DNA of 6,545 nt from Hyphomicrobiaceae bacterium (GTDB lineage Bacteria; Pseudomonadota; Alphaproteobacteria; Rhizobiales; Hyphomicrobiaceae): assembly GCA_021775715.1 (NCBI GenBank), contig JAJFHI010000105.1, forward strand, positions 1 to 6,545. Direction: 5' to 3'. This document shows positions 1 to 6,545 of the stretch, one piece after another; the stretch's first letter is position 1, and each line of letters starts with the position of its first letter. A program made the translations under genes and the position numbers. The notes under the pieces were generated by a model. It did not search any database. It was not told where the DNA came from and worked only from the letters and a program-made list of their open reading frames with translations.

Positions 1-780
1 GTTCCGACACACTACGAGATGTTGTTAGAGGCGCCTCGGCCGGAGAGCGATTTTGGGAGGGTCGAAAAATTAATGGTCTCTTCAGCGCCGGCGCGCGTCG
101 AGACAAAGCAAAGAGTGATGGAGATGTTTCCAAACTCAGGCCTGTTTGAGCTCTACGGTTCGACCGAGGCGAGCTGGGTTACAATGCTTCATCCGGACGA
201 GCAATTCGATCATCTCGGAACTGTTGGCCGCGAAGTTGTTGGCTCGCTACCTGTTCGGATTCTTGATGATGCTGGCAATGAGGTTCCGGACGGCGAGCCC
301 GGTGAGCTTTATAGCTGCGGTCCCTATGCTTTCGATGGTTACTGGAACCTGCCGGAGAAGACGCAAGAAGCCGTCCGCGGCAACTATCTGACTGTCGGTG
401 ATATTGCGATGCGTGACAAGAACGGTTTCATCCGGTTGATCGACCGCAAGAAGAATATGATCATCTCCGGCGGTGAAAACATTTATCCGACCGAGGTAGA
501 AACAGTGATCGCGGGCCATCCAGAAGTCCGCGATTGTGCAGTTGTAGGTCTGCCTGATGATCGCTGGGGCGAGCGCGTTACGGCAGCCGTCATCTTGAGC
601 GAAGGCTCGGCAATACGGGCCGAAGAACTCATTGATTGGTGTCGCGGCAGGCTTGCGGGCTTCAAGAGACCACGCGGTGTCACATTCCTGGCACCTGGCG
701 AGATTCCGAGAACGGCGACGGGAAAAATTCAACATGGCGCGCTCCGCGGGCTGCTCGGCGAACGACAAACGTCCGGATAA
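1..780 (+). CDS. AMP-forming acyl-CoA synthetase/ligase, C-terminal part (5' end outside window)
   Basis: C-terminal ~259 residues of a class I adenylate-forming enzyme (ANL superfamily), which converts a carboxylic acid, ATP and CoA into an acyl-CoA via an acyl-adenylate. The frame is open from the first base, so the start and the P-loop-like ATP motif lie upstream. Visible motifs, numbered from the window's first codon: YGSTEAS at 52-58 (adenine/acyl binding core motif); YLTVGDIA at about 129-136, with the ribose-binding Asp; IDRKKNMIISGGENIYP at about 147-163, the hinge and start of the mobile C-terminal domain; and PRTATGK ending at Lys242 (codon 724-726), the catalytic lysine of the adenylation step. 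All key residues are present and the C-terminus is normal, so this part looks functional. Family is sure. Substrate is unknown; medium-chain fatty, aryl or other acids are all possible. It is followed after 31 nt by a ThDP enzyme on the same strand, so the two are probably co-transcribed. Confidence 0.93.
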   Translation, partial: VPTHYEMLLEAPRPESDFGRVEKLMVSSAPARVETKQRVMEMFPNSGLFELYGSTEASWVTMLHPDEQFDHLGTVGREVVGSLPVRILDDAGNEVPDGEPGELYSCGPYAFDGYWNLPEKTQEAVRGNYLTVGDIAMRDKNGFIRLIDRKKNMIISGGENIYPTEVETVIAGHPEVRDCAVVGLPDDRWGERVTAAVILSEGSAIRAEELIDWCRGRLAGFKRPRGVTFLAPGEIPRTATGKIQHGALRGLLGERQTSG

Positions 781-800
781 GCGTAGGCCATCGGGACGAA

Positions 801-805
801 AGGAG
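801..805 (+). promoter_or_regulatory. Ribosome binding site of the ThDP-enzyme gene
   Basis: AGGAG lies 6 nt before the GTG at 812. This decides the start: the frame is open far upstream (to 632), but that stretch overlaps the end of the ligase gene and has no comparable site. An ATG at 807 is in another frame. Confidence 0.8.
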
Positions 806-811
806 AATGTT

Positions 812-2566
812 GTGACTAAGGTACAGGACCTGAATACAGATGAGCTGAGCGTTGCAGCTTGGATCGCCAAAGCATTAAAGATGCGTGGTGTTGACCGAAT
901 CTTCGGGTTGCAAGGTGGGCACATCCAGCCGATCTGGGACCATGTCGCGCGACAGGGAATTCGCATCATCGACGTGCGCCACGAATGCGCAGCAGTGCAC
1001 ATGGCGCACGCCCATGCGGAATTAAATGGCGGGATTGGCGTGGCAATGGCGACCGCCGGTCCTGGTGTGACCAACACGGTGACGGGGATGGCAAACGCGT
1101 CGCTTGCGCGCGCGCCGGTACTTCTAATCGGCGGCTGCACATCGCGGCCTCAAGCCAATATGGGCCCACTCCAAGACATCCCGCATGTGGACATCTTGCG
1201 ACCCGTTAGCCGCTTTTCCCGTACGGCACGAGTGCCGGAACAAGTCTTGCGCGAACTCGATGAGGCTGTCGCGCGGGCAATGGGAGACGCAGGAGAGCCT
1301 GGGCCCGTATATCTTGAAATTCCAACCGATGTGCTGCGCACGCACCTGCCGGAAACTCTAACCCCTTCAGATTGGTTGGCACCGAAACCTCCGCGCCGTC
1401 CCGTGCCTTCGTCCGACCGGATCGCCGAGGCCGTTGAAGCGATCCGCGCTGCGCGCCGTCCGCTGGTGATCAGTGGACGCGGCGCGAACGGTACCGGAGA
1501 AGCGCTTGTTCGGTTCCTTGACGCGGCAGATGCTCTTTATCTCGACACCCAGGAAAGCAGAGGCCTTGTTCCTAAAGAGCATCCCTCAGTCGTCGGCGCT
1601 GTACGCGCTGCGGCCATGGGACAGGCGGATCTCGTAATTACGCTCGGAAGAAAGCTCGACTACCAACTCGCCTTTGGATCTCCTGCGGTATTCCCACATG
1701 CGCGGTTTATTCGAATTGCTGATGCTGCAGGAGAATTGATCGATAATCGGCGCGGCGCGCCCGAAATACTAGCTGATGTTGGGCTAACTCTCGACGCTCT
1801 AACGACCGAGCTGGGAAACGATACCGGTGCGCGCGATACTGCTTGGATCGAGGGACTGCGCGCCAAGAGTCGTGAGCGTGTTGCTAAAGGCTTACGCGAC
1901 ACCAGTCCGTCTGTTGGCGCCGACGGACGAATACATCCTAAGGCGATCTTCAAAGCGATACGTGAGATTGCCAACTCGGACTATATTGCCGTGGCCGATG
2001 GTGGTGATTTATTGAGTTTCGCTCGCGTCGGGCTTGAGGCACAAACCTATATGGACGCTGGTGCCTTTGGCTGTCTCGGCGTTGGAACGCCATTCGCCGT
2101 TGCCGCCGCGCTCGCCTTCCCCGAACGCCAGGTCATTTCAATCAACGGCGACGGCGCTTTCGGCATCAACGCCATGGAGATCGATACTGCGGTTCGACAC
2201 GACGCGAAGGCGGTCTTCATCGTGTCGAACAATGCCGCCTGGAATATCGAGCGTTTCGATCAAGAGTTGAACTATGGCGGACGAGTGGTTGGAACCACAC
2301 TACGCCATTCGGACTACGCCGCTATGGCCCGCGCGCTTGGCGCCCATGGTGAACGGGTGGAGGATCCATCCGAGTTAGCTGGAGCATTGCGGCGCGCTTT
2401 GACGAATGCGCCGGCTGTTATCGACGTTGTAACTTCCCAGGATGCAGTTTCATCCGACGCGCAAAAAGGGCTCGGTTTCGTGCCCGACTATCAGGCATTG
2501 TTGGCATGGGATGACGCTGAGCGTCAACGTCGAGGCGAAGTTGGAAAGAGCGAGGATGACCACTAG
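812..2566 (+). CDS. Thiamine-diphosphate-dependent enzyme, acetolactate synthase/benzaldehyde lyase-like
   Basis: 584-residue protein of the ThDP-dependent decarboxylase/ligase superfamily, with the usual three-domain layout and length (typically 550-600). The N-terminal PYR domain holds the catalytic Glu58 in RHECAA and the motif TAGPGVTN (81-88). The middle domain lies at about 190-330. The C-terminal PP domain has the Mg-ThDP motif GDG at 446-448 followed, 24 residues later, by NN at 473-474. GLQGGHI at 32-38 and Gln121 (PLQD) line up by eye with the GLHGAHI segment and active-site Gln of benzaldehyde lyase, suggesting carboligase/lyase or 2-hydroxyacyl-CoA lyase-like chemistry rather than standard branched-chain amino acid synthesis. 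Oxalyl-CoA decarboxylase is an alternative, because the upstream gene makes CoA thioesters. Start is GTG at 812. Probably cytoplasmic and second in an operon with the ligase. Superfamily is certain; reaction and substrate are inference. Confidence 0.93.
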   Translation: MTKVQDLNTDELSVAAWIAKALKMRGVDRIFGLQGGHIQPIWDHVARQGIRIIDVRHECAAVHMAHAHAELNGGIGVAMATAGPGVTNTVTGMANASLARAPVLLIGGCTSRPQANMGPLQDIPHVDILRPVSRFSRTARVPEQVLRELDEAVARAMGDAGEPGPVYLEIPTDVLRTHLPETLTPSDWLAPKPPRRPVPSSDRIAEAVEAIRAARRPLVISGRGANGTGEALVRFLDAADALYLDTQESRGLVPKEHPSVVGAVRAAAMGQADLVITLGRKLDYQLAFGSPAVFPHARFIRIADAAGELIDNRRGAPEILADVGLTLDALTTELGNDTGARDTAWIEGLRAKSRERVAKGLRDTSPSVGADGRIHPKAIFKAIREIANSDYIAVADGGDLLSFARVGLEAQTYMDAGAFGCLGVGTPFAVAAALAFPERQVISINGDGAFGINAMEIDTAVRHDAKAVFIVSNNAAWNIERFDQELNYGGRVVGTTLRHSDYAAMARALGAHGERVEDPSELAGALRRALTNAPAVIDVVTSQDAVSSDAQKGLGFVPDYQALLAWDDAERQRRGEVGKSEDDH

Positions 2567-2991
2567 GTGCGAATTACGTTGGCGGCGGACACGTCAATTT
2601 GTCGATACGGAAATCCCAACGGTTGAAGTGGGTCGGTCAAATTAAATTGAGCAAGATAACATTCGGCTCAATGTGATTGATCATTTGCAGGTCTTGCGAC
2701 GGATGTCCTTCACCGTGCGCTCTGCAGCTTCCTGGTGGCGTTCTGTTCAGCGTCCCATCGTTCACCCCTGATTGGTGACGATGAGCCCAAAATACTCGTC
2801 TATGCAAAGACATCAAAATGTTCCATAGGCGCTGAGGTCGGACATTTGAGACAGACGGAGGCATCAAATTCGACGCTTTGTAGTTTGCATCCACAATCAA
2901 CTCAGCAGTTGAATTAAAAACATTGGACGAATTCACCCAGCATTGCATTTGCATGACTTGGAGACCTCTAATGCTTCCAAGCGGTCTGTTA
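2567..2991. other. Intergenic region between converging genes; no convincing gene
   Basis: About 425 nt between the ends of the + strand ThDP gene and the minus-strand diguanylate cyclase. Short ORFs occur on both strands but none has a ribosome binding site or recognisable protein. An inverted repeat, ATTGAGC (2646-2652) with GCTCAAT (2666-2672) and a 13-nt loop, could form a weak hairpin about 80 nt after the ThDP stop codon. It has no T-run, so it is at best a poor terminator. The stretch may be decayed DNA. Confidence 0.5.
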
Positions 2992-4200
2992 CTAATCGAT
3001 GGATTTTTCGCGAGTGAGCGAGGAGGAGCTCTCTAATTCGGTTCTATTGCGTCCATTTCGCTTTGCGTCATAGAGCTTGCGATCGGCTCGCTCTATCAGA
3101 CTGTTATGTGATTCTTCCTCTTGTATCTCCGCGATACCAAAAGAAGCTGTCACCTGGCCTATATGTCGTCCAGTTGCGGTATCCTTTATCTCAATCGCCT
3201 CAAGCTTGCTCCTGACCCTTTCAGCAAGCTGGAACGCATTGCCACTCGGAGTTTTGGGCAACACAATTGCGAACTCTTCTCCGCCATAGCGAGAGACAAG
3301 ATCAGTTGATCTAACATTCTCCGAAAGCAGTCGCGCAAACCTCTTGATTACTTCGTCTCCAGTTTGATGGCCGAACGTGTCATTGATATTTTTGAACAAA
3401 TCAAGATCTGCCATAAGGAGGCATAAAGGCGTTTCTTCCTCGTGGCTCTTGGCAATTTCGTTGTCCAGAAACTCTTCAAACCATCGCCTGTTTGCAACAG
3501 AAGTTAATGCATCGATTTTCGCCTCTGTCTCAACTTGGGCGAGGCGTTCATTTATTTCAGTCGTTCGCGACTGGGCATCTTCGAGACGATCCCGAAGTTC
3601 TCGTGCGTTGCGTTGTTCTTTTTCGTGCTGGATAACCAAAATTTTTATCGCAGCCCGGATCTGTTCTACGCTCACGGCTGACTTCAACTGGGATTGAGCT
3701 TGGATCACCGACGCTGAGCAGGCATCACTGCTTTCGAGGTATCGACTTACGAAGCGTAAAAGGTCGCCGAGTTGCTCCTCAAGTTCAGCATAGGCCTCGG
3801 CGAAAGCGGACTCCCTGGACGATAGCTCCGTCGATGGATCAGCCTGCACAGACGCCTCGGGCATGTCCACAACGCGCACTGTTTCCGGGCCAGTGGCTGA
3901 TATGACAGAGGTTGGCTTCTTGACAATACTGCGCTTGGCTGAATTTTCGTAGCGCACAAAAGAGAACAACAGTGCACACGTACCGAGAAACAAGATTGCT
4001 CCAATGATCGCGACGTATGGAATTTCTGGAAGGGAAATTGCGTCGAGCTTCTCAAGTGAGCCGCTGAGGTTGTGTGAAGCAACCCAGATCATCTCACCGA
4101 TTGGAAGCATGATCGAACAAATAAAACCCAATACAAAGGCTGAGCCCAAATTCAAAGCCGCTGGGCTCCAGATATCTGAAGCTCGTTTCAAGATTTCCAT
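2992..4200 (-). CDS. Membrane-anchored diguanylate cyclase (GGDEF domain)
   Basis: 402-residue protein predicted to make cyclic di-GMP from two GTP. Two hydrophobic segments at about 15-40 and 62-83 flank a short (~20-residue) loop, anchoring it in the inner membrane. A linker of about 85-190 has no recognised sensor fold; about 190-228 is charged and heptad-like, probably a coiled coil for dimerisation. The GGDEF domain spans about 228-388: LTSVANRRW at 232-240 (variant of the usual LTGLPNRR), ADLDLFKNINDTFGH at 264-278 with metal-binding Asp265, and an intact GGEEF active site at 306-310. RSTD at 297-300 sits exactly five residues before GGEEF and is the RxxD product-inhibition (I) site. 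There is no EAL or HD-GYP domain. The ATG at 4198-4200 has only a weak purine stretch (GAAG) upstream, but the N-terminal membrane segment needs a start at or near it. It is monocistronic, converging on the ThDP gene. Activity is likely; the signal sensed is unknown. Confidence 0.93.
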   Translation of the reverse strand: MEILKRASDIWSPAALNLGSAFVLGFICSIMLPIGEMIWVASHNLSGSLEKLDAISLPEIPYVAIIGAILFLGTCALLFSFVRYENSAKRSIVKKPTSVISATGPETVRVVDMPEASVQADPSTELSSRESAFAEAYAELEEQLGDLLRFVSRYLESSDACSASVIQAQSQLKSAVSVEQIRAAIKILVIQHEKEQRNARELRDRLEDAQSRTTEINERLAQVETEAKIDALTSVANRRWFEEFLDNEIAKSHEEETPLCLLMADLDLFKNINDTFGHQTGDEVIKRFARLLSENVRSTDLVSRYGGEEFAIVLPKTPSGNAFQLAERVRSKLEAIEIKDTATGRHIGQVTASFGIAEIQEEESHNSLIERADRKLYDAKRNGRNRTELESSSSLTREKSID

Positions 4201-4737
4201 GTTTTACTTCACAGTCCGTTTGCAGGAGGGTGTGCTTAGCCGAGCCGAAAGCTTGATGGACAAGAGACACAGAACAATATCTGCAGCCCGCACAAATTCT
4301 TTTGGTCTTGGGACTAACTGCATGACAAGGTTCTGCAGCCCTAGGGCCGCCAACACCTAATGGCACGTAACCCAATGCGTCATGCAATCGGTCGATCCAT
4401 ATCTAGGACCGGAAGCAGCTGGAATTGCCAGGAAGAAGTGGCGATCCATGACATTGCTTTCGAGAAGACAAGACGTGCTTGCTTCCTACCAAAATCAGGC
4501 TTGCAAAACTAAGCACATAAACTTGTTTCTAATCGTTTAACCAATCGTCAGCCCGGGCTGACAGCAAAAAATCAAGTTAAGTTTCCTAAAAAACGACTTG
4601 GCAATTTGCTAACAATTTGTTGATAGTCTTTATAGACCCTTGGTCGGGTGCGGAACATTCATGATCGGACTAAACCGGCGCTTACGACAACCGTTGCAAA
4701 GGGCCAATAAGCGACATCCGTGCGCGCCCGTAGACAC
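4201..4737. other. Long intergenic region, AT-rich around 4500-4640; no gene seen
   Basis: 537 nt upstream of the diguanylate cyclase and downstream of the DUF5946 gene. It must hold the cyclase promoter, but I cannot place -35/-10 boxes with confidence. Short ORFs (for example minus strand 4094-4387, which overlaps the cyclase start) have no family resemblance. The notable element is the perfect palindrome at 4547-4562. Roughly the last 70 nt may be a degenerate repeat fragment. Confidence 0.5.
4547..4562. repeat. Perfect 16-bp palindrome, possible operator or hairpin
   Basis: GTCAGCCCGGGCTGAC is its own reverse complement. It is GC-rich and stands in an AT-rich stretch about 350 nt upstream of the diguanylate cyclase start. 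It could bind a dimeric regulator, or fold as a 6-bp stem with a CCGG loop. On the + strand it is followed by an A-run and on the minus strand by no T-run, so it does not look like an intrinsic terminator. AACTTG (4520-4525) and CAAGTT (4573-4578) flank it as a further inverted pair. Confidence 0.55.
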
Positions 4738-5232
4738 TCAACGCTCCGCGACCCAGGTGCGGATATAATCATGATGATGACACCAATCGTTCCAGGTAAA
4801 ACTGGCCCATTCCTGCACTTTCTCGCTGTGAACTTCTGAACCGATGAATGGTGCGACATCTGCGATGGTCATTTTAAACGTGTTGGGTGGCTCCAGATAC
4901 CGCAGGGTCGCCTTGCGCTTGCTGAAGCCTAACATGACGTCATTGGTTTCCTTTGGTGGCATTGAGCGCTCTATTTGAACGGACAGTCTTGCCAGATGCA
5001 AACCGACTGATTGAATGGCCCTGCGAGAACTGTCTCCGGGATGCTGTACGGCGTAAGTATCAACGCTCAAGCGATGCGTCTGCATTAGCGCTTCGGTGCA
5101 ATATTCCGCCGCCAATAGCTTGCCGAACTCGTGCCAGCAAGCAGGCGAAGATTCCATATATGAGTGAGTTGGTCCTTCGAGATCTTCGAAGATGGCGCTG
5201 CATCCTGGACAAGCTGATTTCTGCGCGAACAT
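4738..5232 (-). CDS. DUF5946 family protein (putative metal-binding, function unknown)
   Basis: 164-residue soluble protein that I recognise by pattern as DUF5946. It starts with a CPGC pair (Cys8, Cys11), then the family-like stretch GPTHSYMESSPACW (20-33), QTHRLSVDTYAVQHPG (51-66), RRAIQSVGLHLARL, and an aromatic/His-rich tail WNDWCHHHDYIRTW (147-160). The CxxC and conserved His residues suggest, but do not prove, metal binding. No signal peptide or membrane segment. The start at 5230-5232 is preferred over an in-frame ATG 12 nt upstream (5242-5244) because GGAG sits 6 nt before it, inside the longer version. It lies 114 nt downstream of the broken methyltransferase on the same strand, so the two may have been co-transcribed. 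Biochemical role is unknown. Confidence 0.82.
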   Translation of the reverse strand: MFAQKSACPGCSAIFEDLEGPTHSYMESSPACWHEFGKLLAAEYCTEALMQTHRLSVDTYAVQHPGDSSRRAIQSVGLHLARLSVQIERSMPPKETNDVMLGFSKRKATLRYLEPPNTFKMTIADVAPFIGSEVHSEKVQEWASFTWNDWCHHHDYIRTWVAER

Positions 5233-5238
5233 TGATCG

Positions 5239-5242
5239 CTCC
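5239..5242 (-). promoter_or_regulatory. Ribosome binding site deciding the DUF5946 start
   Basis: GGAG on the minus strand with 6 nt to the ATG at 5230-5232. The alternative ATG at 5242-5244 has no purine-rich site before it. Confidence 0.6.
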
Positions 5243-5346
5243 ATAGATTGTCAATCAGACATAGCTTGGCACGCGTGCTCAATTTTCGTTCCGGATCATT
5301 TGCAGACGAACCGCGCTGCCCCACCAATCCGGTCCAAACCCAGAAC

Positions 5347-5953
5347 TCACCCAGCTATCTTGCGGGCAATCGTGCAGAAATAGAGGCCATTCCATTTGTC
5401 CTGGGCTGTCGTTGTCTCGGTAGAAGAGAAACCTGCGCTCATTAGAGATCGCTCAACTTGCGAAGGGTTAAAAGTGTCTTTTTTGTCGGGCCCTTGTTGC
5501 TGATAGCACAGAGCGACGTGACCAGGCGTAGCCGTAACGCGGTTGATTTCCTGAAACACCTGATCAGAGTTTGACCAGAAGTAGATCACGTTCACGCTGA
5601 AGATCTTCGAGAATTCGCCGTCTTCGAAAGGCATTGCAGAGGCATTGGACCTGACGAGTTTCAGTTCGCCTTGCTCTATCGCTTGACGATGGCGCCTGCT
5701 GACAACATCAATGGCCAAATCTGAAGTCTCAACACCAGTAACTGATGACGGTCCTTCATCTAGGATCATGTTCAAGAGAGCCCCCTCCGCCGAAGCCAAT
5801 CTCCAGACCATGGTCGGTGCTCGCAATAGGCAGCTGACTGAGAAGGAACTCATTCATGCCATGATTTGCTTTGTTGAGACGATTCAGAACCAATCGACCA
5901 ATCAATCCTGCCGGATTTGCAAGCTGCTTTGAAATGAATCTGGGAAGCGACAT
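5347..5953 (-). pseudogene. Class I SAM-dependent methyltransferase, single-base frameshift
   Basis: The two halves lie in different frames. The N-terminal half (5953 down to about 5786) reads MSLPRFISKQLANPAGLIGR... up to HGLEIGFGGG, the SAM-binding glycine motif I. In this frame translation then ends at a TGA at 5756-5758. The rest continues one frame over as LLNMILDEGPSSVTGVETS and on through ASAMPFEDGEFSKIFSVNVIYFW (motif IV/post-I region) to the stop at 5347. Removing one base from the run of five C (+ strand 5781-5785) restores GLEIGFGGGALLNMILDEG and a continuous 201-residue protein with the Rossmann-type Methyltransf_11 layout: glycine motif at 50-57 and acidic Glu75 for the SAM ribose. 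Start at 5951-5953 is supported by AGGA 5 nt upstream. Substrate is unknown. The break may be real, a sequencing error in a homopolymer, or a slippage site. Confidence 0.85.
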
Positions 5954-5958
5954 TTTGA

Positions 5959-5962
5959 TCCT
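5959..5962 (-). promoter_or_regulatory. Ribosome binding site of the methyltransferase
   Basis: AGGA on the minus strand, 5 nt before the ATG at 5951-5953. It supports this start rather than the in-frame ATG at 6047-6049, whose extra 32 residues show no family resemblance. Confidence 0.55.
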
Positions 5963-6147
5963 GAAAGGGCAATTCAGACAAACTGAAAATTGGATTATCG
6001 GGCAATTTATTCTCAGGAGTAGCCATGTGCAATGTCTGAATGGGGTCATGAGCAGTCTTCAGTGTCGCCCCTCCTAGTCCGATATTCGTTCAATAGCCGA
6101 CCTGACTTTGTGGGCTGCGCTTCACCGCTACAGACTCGAGTCAATCC

Positions 6148-6345
6148 TTACTCGGTTATGACCTCAACACGTCCATCCTCGTAGTGGACCGTCACGCCTT
6201 CGCAGCCCTGCTGCATCCGTTTTACATAGGCTATGACATCATCGCGATAATGCAACAAGGTCTGCTCTTTCTGGTGGTATGTGCAGGACAGGTCGTCGGC
6301 TGGAAGCTTCACAATCTCTTCCGGTTTATGTCGTTTGTTGCCCAT
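6148..6345 (-). CDS. Small chimeric ORF: IS3-type OrfA N-terminus joined to an unknown tail
   Basis: 65 residues. The first ~19, beginning MGNKRHKPEEIV and continuing KLPADDL, resemble the conserved N-terminus of IS3-family OrfA transposase proteins (KRHKPEEIVAKLRQxDxL), with a couple of codons missing. The OrfA helix-turn-helix (typical YYRWR stretch) is absent. From about residue 20 the sequence is unrelated to OrfA: it includes HYRDDVIAYVKRMQQGCEG and ends in VTVHYEDGRVEVITE, which I do not recognise. A strong AGGAGG lies 7 nt before the ATG, so it is probably translatable if transcribed. It could be a decayed transposase with a coincidental open tail, or a host small gene that captured an IS start. 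Confidence 0.5.
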   Translation of the reverse strand: MGNKRHKPEEIVKLPADDLSCTYHQKEQTLLHYRDDVIAYVKRMQQGCEGVTVHYEDGRVEVITE

Positions 6346-6400
6346 CTTTTGTCCTCCTGATTGTTACGAGCAGGTGGACCAATTCACTGGGGGAGGGTCA
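6289..6400 (-). mobile_element. IS3-family left-end remnant (terminal repeat plus start of orfA)
   Basis: On the minus strand, reading from 6400, the sequence starts TGACCCTCCCCCAGTGAATT and continues to a GGTCCACC. The TGA, C-rich run and GTCCACC arrangement resembles the terminal inverted repeat of IS3-family elements. It is followed at the expected distance by a strong ribosome binding site and an ATG opening an OrfA-like peptide. Similarity stops at about 6289. I find no orfB or right end in the window, so this is a truncated fragment. The exact IS is not identified. Confidence 0.55.
6353..6358 (-). promoter_or_regulatory. Strong ribosome binding site of the small chimeric ORF
   Basis: A full AGGAGG on the minus strand, 7 nt before the ATG at 6343-6345. 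It is the best Shine-Dalgarno match in the window and appears to come from the IS end. Confidence 0.75.
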
Positions 6401-6430
6401 GGGTGATATGTTGCGCATAGAAGAATGGCG

Positions 6431-6545
6431 CTACACCCGGACCACGGGCGTTTCGACGTCGTGCTCTTCAATTCGATAGTAGCCGATTATGTCGCCAGCT
6501 AATGCATCAATATACGGGTTAAGCCAGTCGAAGAATTTTTCGATT
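6431..6545 (-). CDS. C-terminal end of an unidentified protein (5' end outside window)
   Basis: The minus-strand frame is open from the right edge (first full codon ends at 6544) for 37 codons to a TAG at 6431-6433. The peptide includes FFDWLNPYIDALAGDIIGYY and ends RIEEHDVETPVVRV. The composition is protein-like, but I do not recognise a family and the stretch is short, so chance openness cannot be excluded. The stop lies about 30 nt from the IS-like end at 6400, so the element may have inserted just behind this gene. Confidence 0.4.
   Translation of the reverse strand, partial: IEKFFDWLNPYIDALAGDIIGYYRIEEHDVETPVVRV

Noticed and set aside
247..1140. Long open frame on the minus strand opposite the ligase and ThDP genes
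   Set aside because: It is opposite two well-supported genes in GC-rich DNA, crosses their junction, and its product has no recognisable domain.
2584..2675. Possible transposase 3' remnant (peptide around GGHVNLSIRKSQRLKWVGQ)
   Set aside because: It gives a vague impression of a repeated rhizobial peptide only; no terminal repeats or longer homologous frame, so not called.
2888..2940. Nod-box-like stretch beginning ATCCACAATC
   Set aside because: Only scattered bases match the consensus and no + strand gene follows.
4362..4379. Sigma-54-like promoter TGGCACGTAACCCAATGC
   Set aside because: TGGCAC is followed by GC three bases too far away and TTGC is missing; there is also no + strand gene downstream.
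4094..4387. 97-codon minus-strand frame upstream of the diguanylate cyclase
   Set aside because: Its last third overlaps the cyclase start in another frame, and it has no ribosome site or family resemblance.
4547..4562. Palindrome read as an intrinsic terminator of the DUF5946 gene
   Set aside because: No T-run follows on the minus strand and it lies about 175 nt past the stop codon.

Overview
The window looks like accessory DNA from an alphaproteobacterium, most likely a rhizobium of the Bradyrhizobium/Mesorhizobium type. This is inferred from gene style and GC-rich codon use in the first third. The middle is AT-richer, the gaps are long, and there is insertion-sequence debris, which suggests a mosaic island rather than core chromosome. 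I see no rRNA, tRNA or CRISPR array.

Left part (1-2566, + strand): a two-gene operon. It holds the C-terminal part of an AMP-forming acyl-CoA synthetase/ligase (gene continues beyond the left edge) and, 31 nt later, a complete thiamine-diphosphate (ThDP) enzyme. The ThDP enzyme belongs to the acetolactate synthase / benzaldehyde lyase / oxalyl-CoA decarboxylase superfamily. Together they could activate a carboxylic acid as a CoA thioester and make or break a C-C bond next to a carbonyl. The substrate cannot be read from sequence.

Middle (2567-4737): a 425-nt gap between converging genes, then a minus-strand membrane-anchored diguanylate cyclase with intact GGEEF active site and RxxD inhibitory site. 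A 537-nt intergenic region follows and contains a perfect 16-bp palindrome.

Right part (4738-6545, minus strand): a DUF5946-type putative metal-binding protein, and a class I SAM-dependent methyltransferase broken by a single extra base in a C5/G5 run. Beyond these lie a 65-codon ORF whose ribosome binding site and first ~19 codons look like the left end of an IS3-family element, and the C-terminal end of an unidentified gene running off the right edge.

No clearly new multi-gene system is evident. The most useful observations are the one-base methyltransferase frameshift, the IS-derived start of the small chimeric ORF, the CoA-ligase/ThDP-enzyme pairing and the unexplained palindrome.
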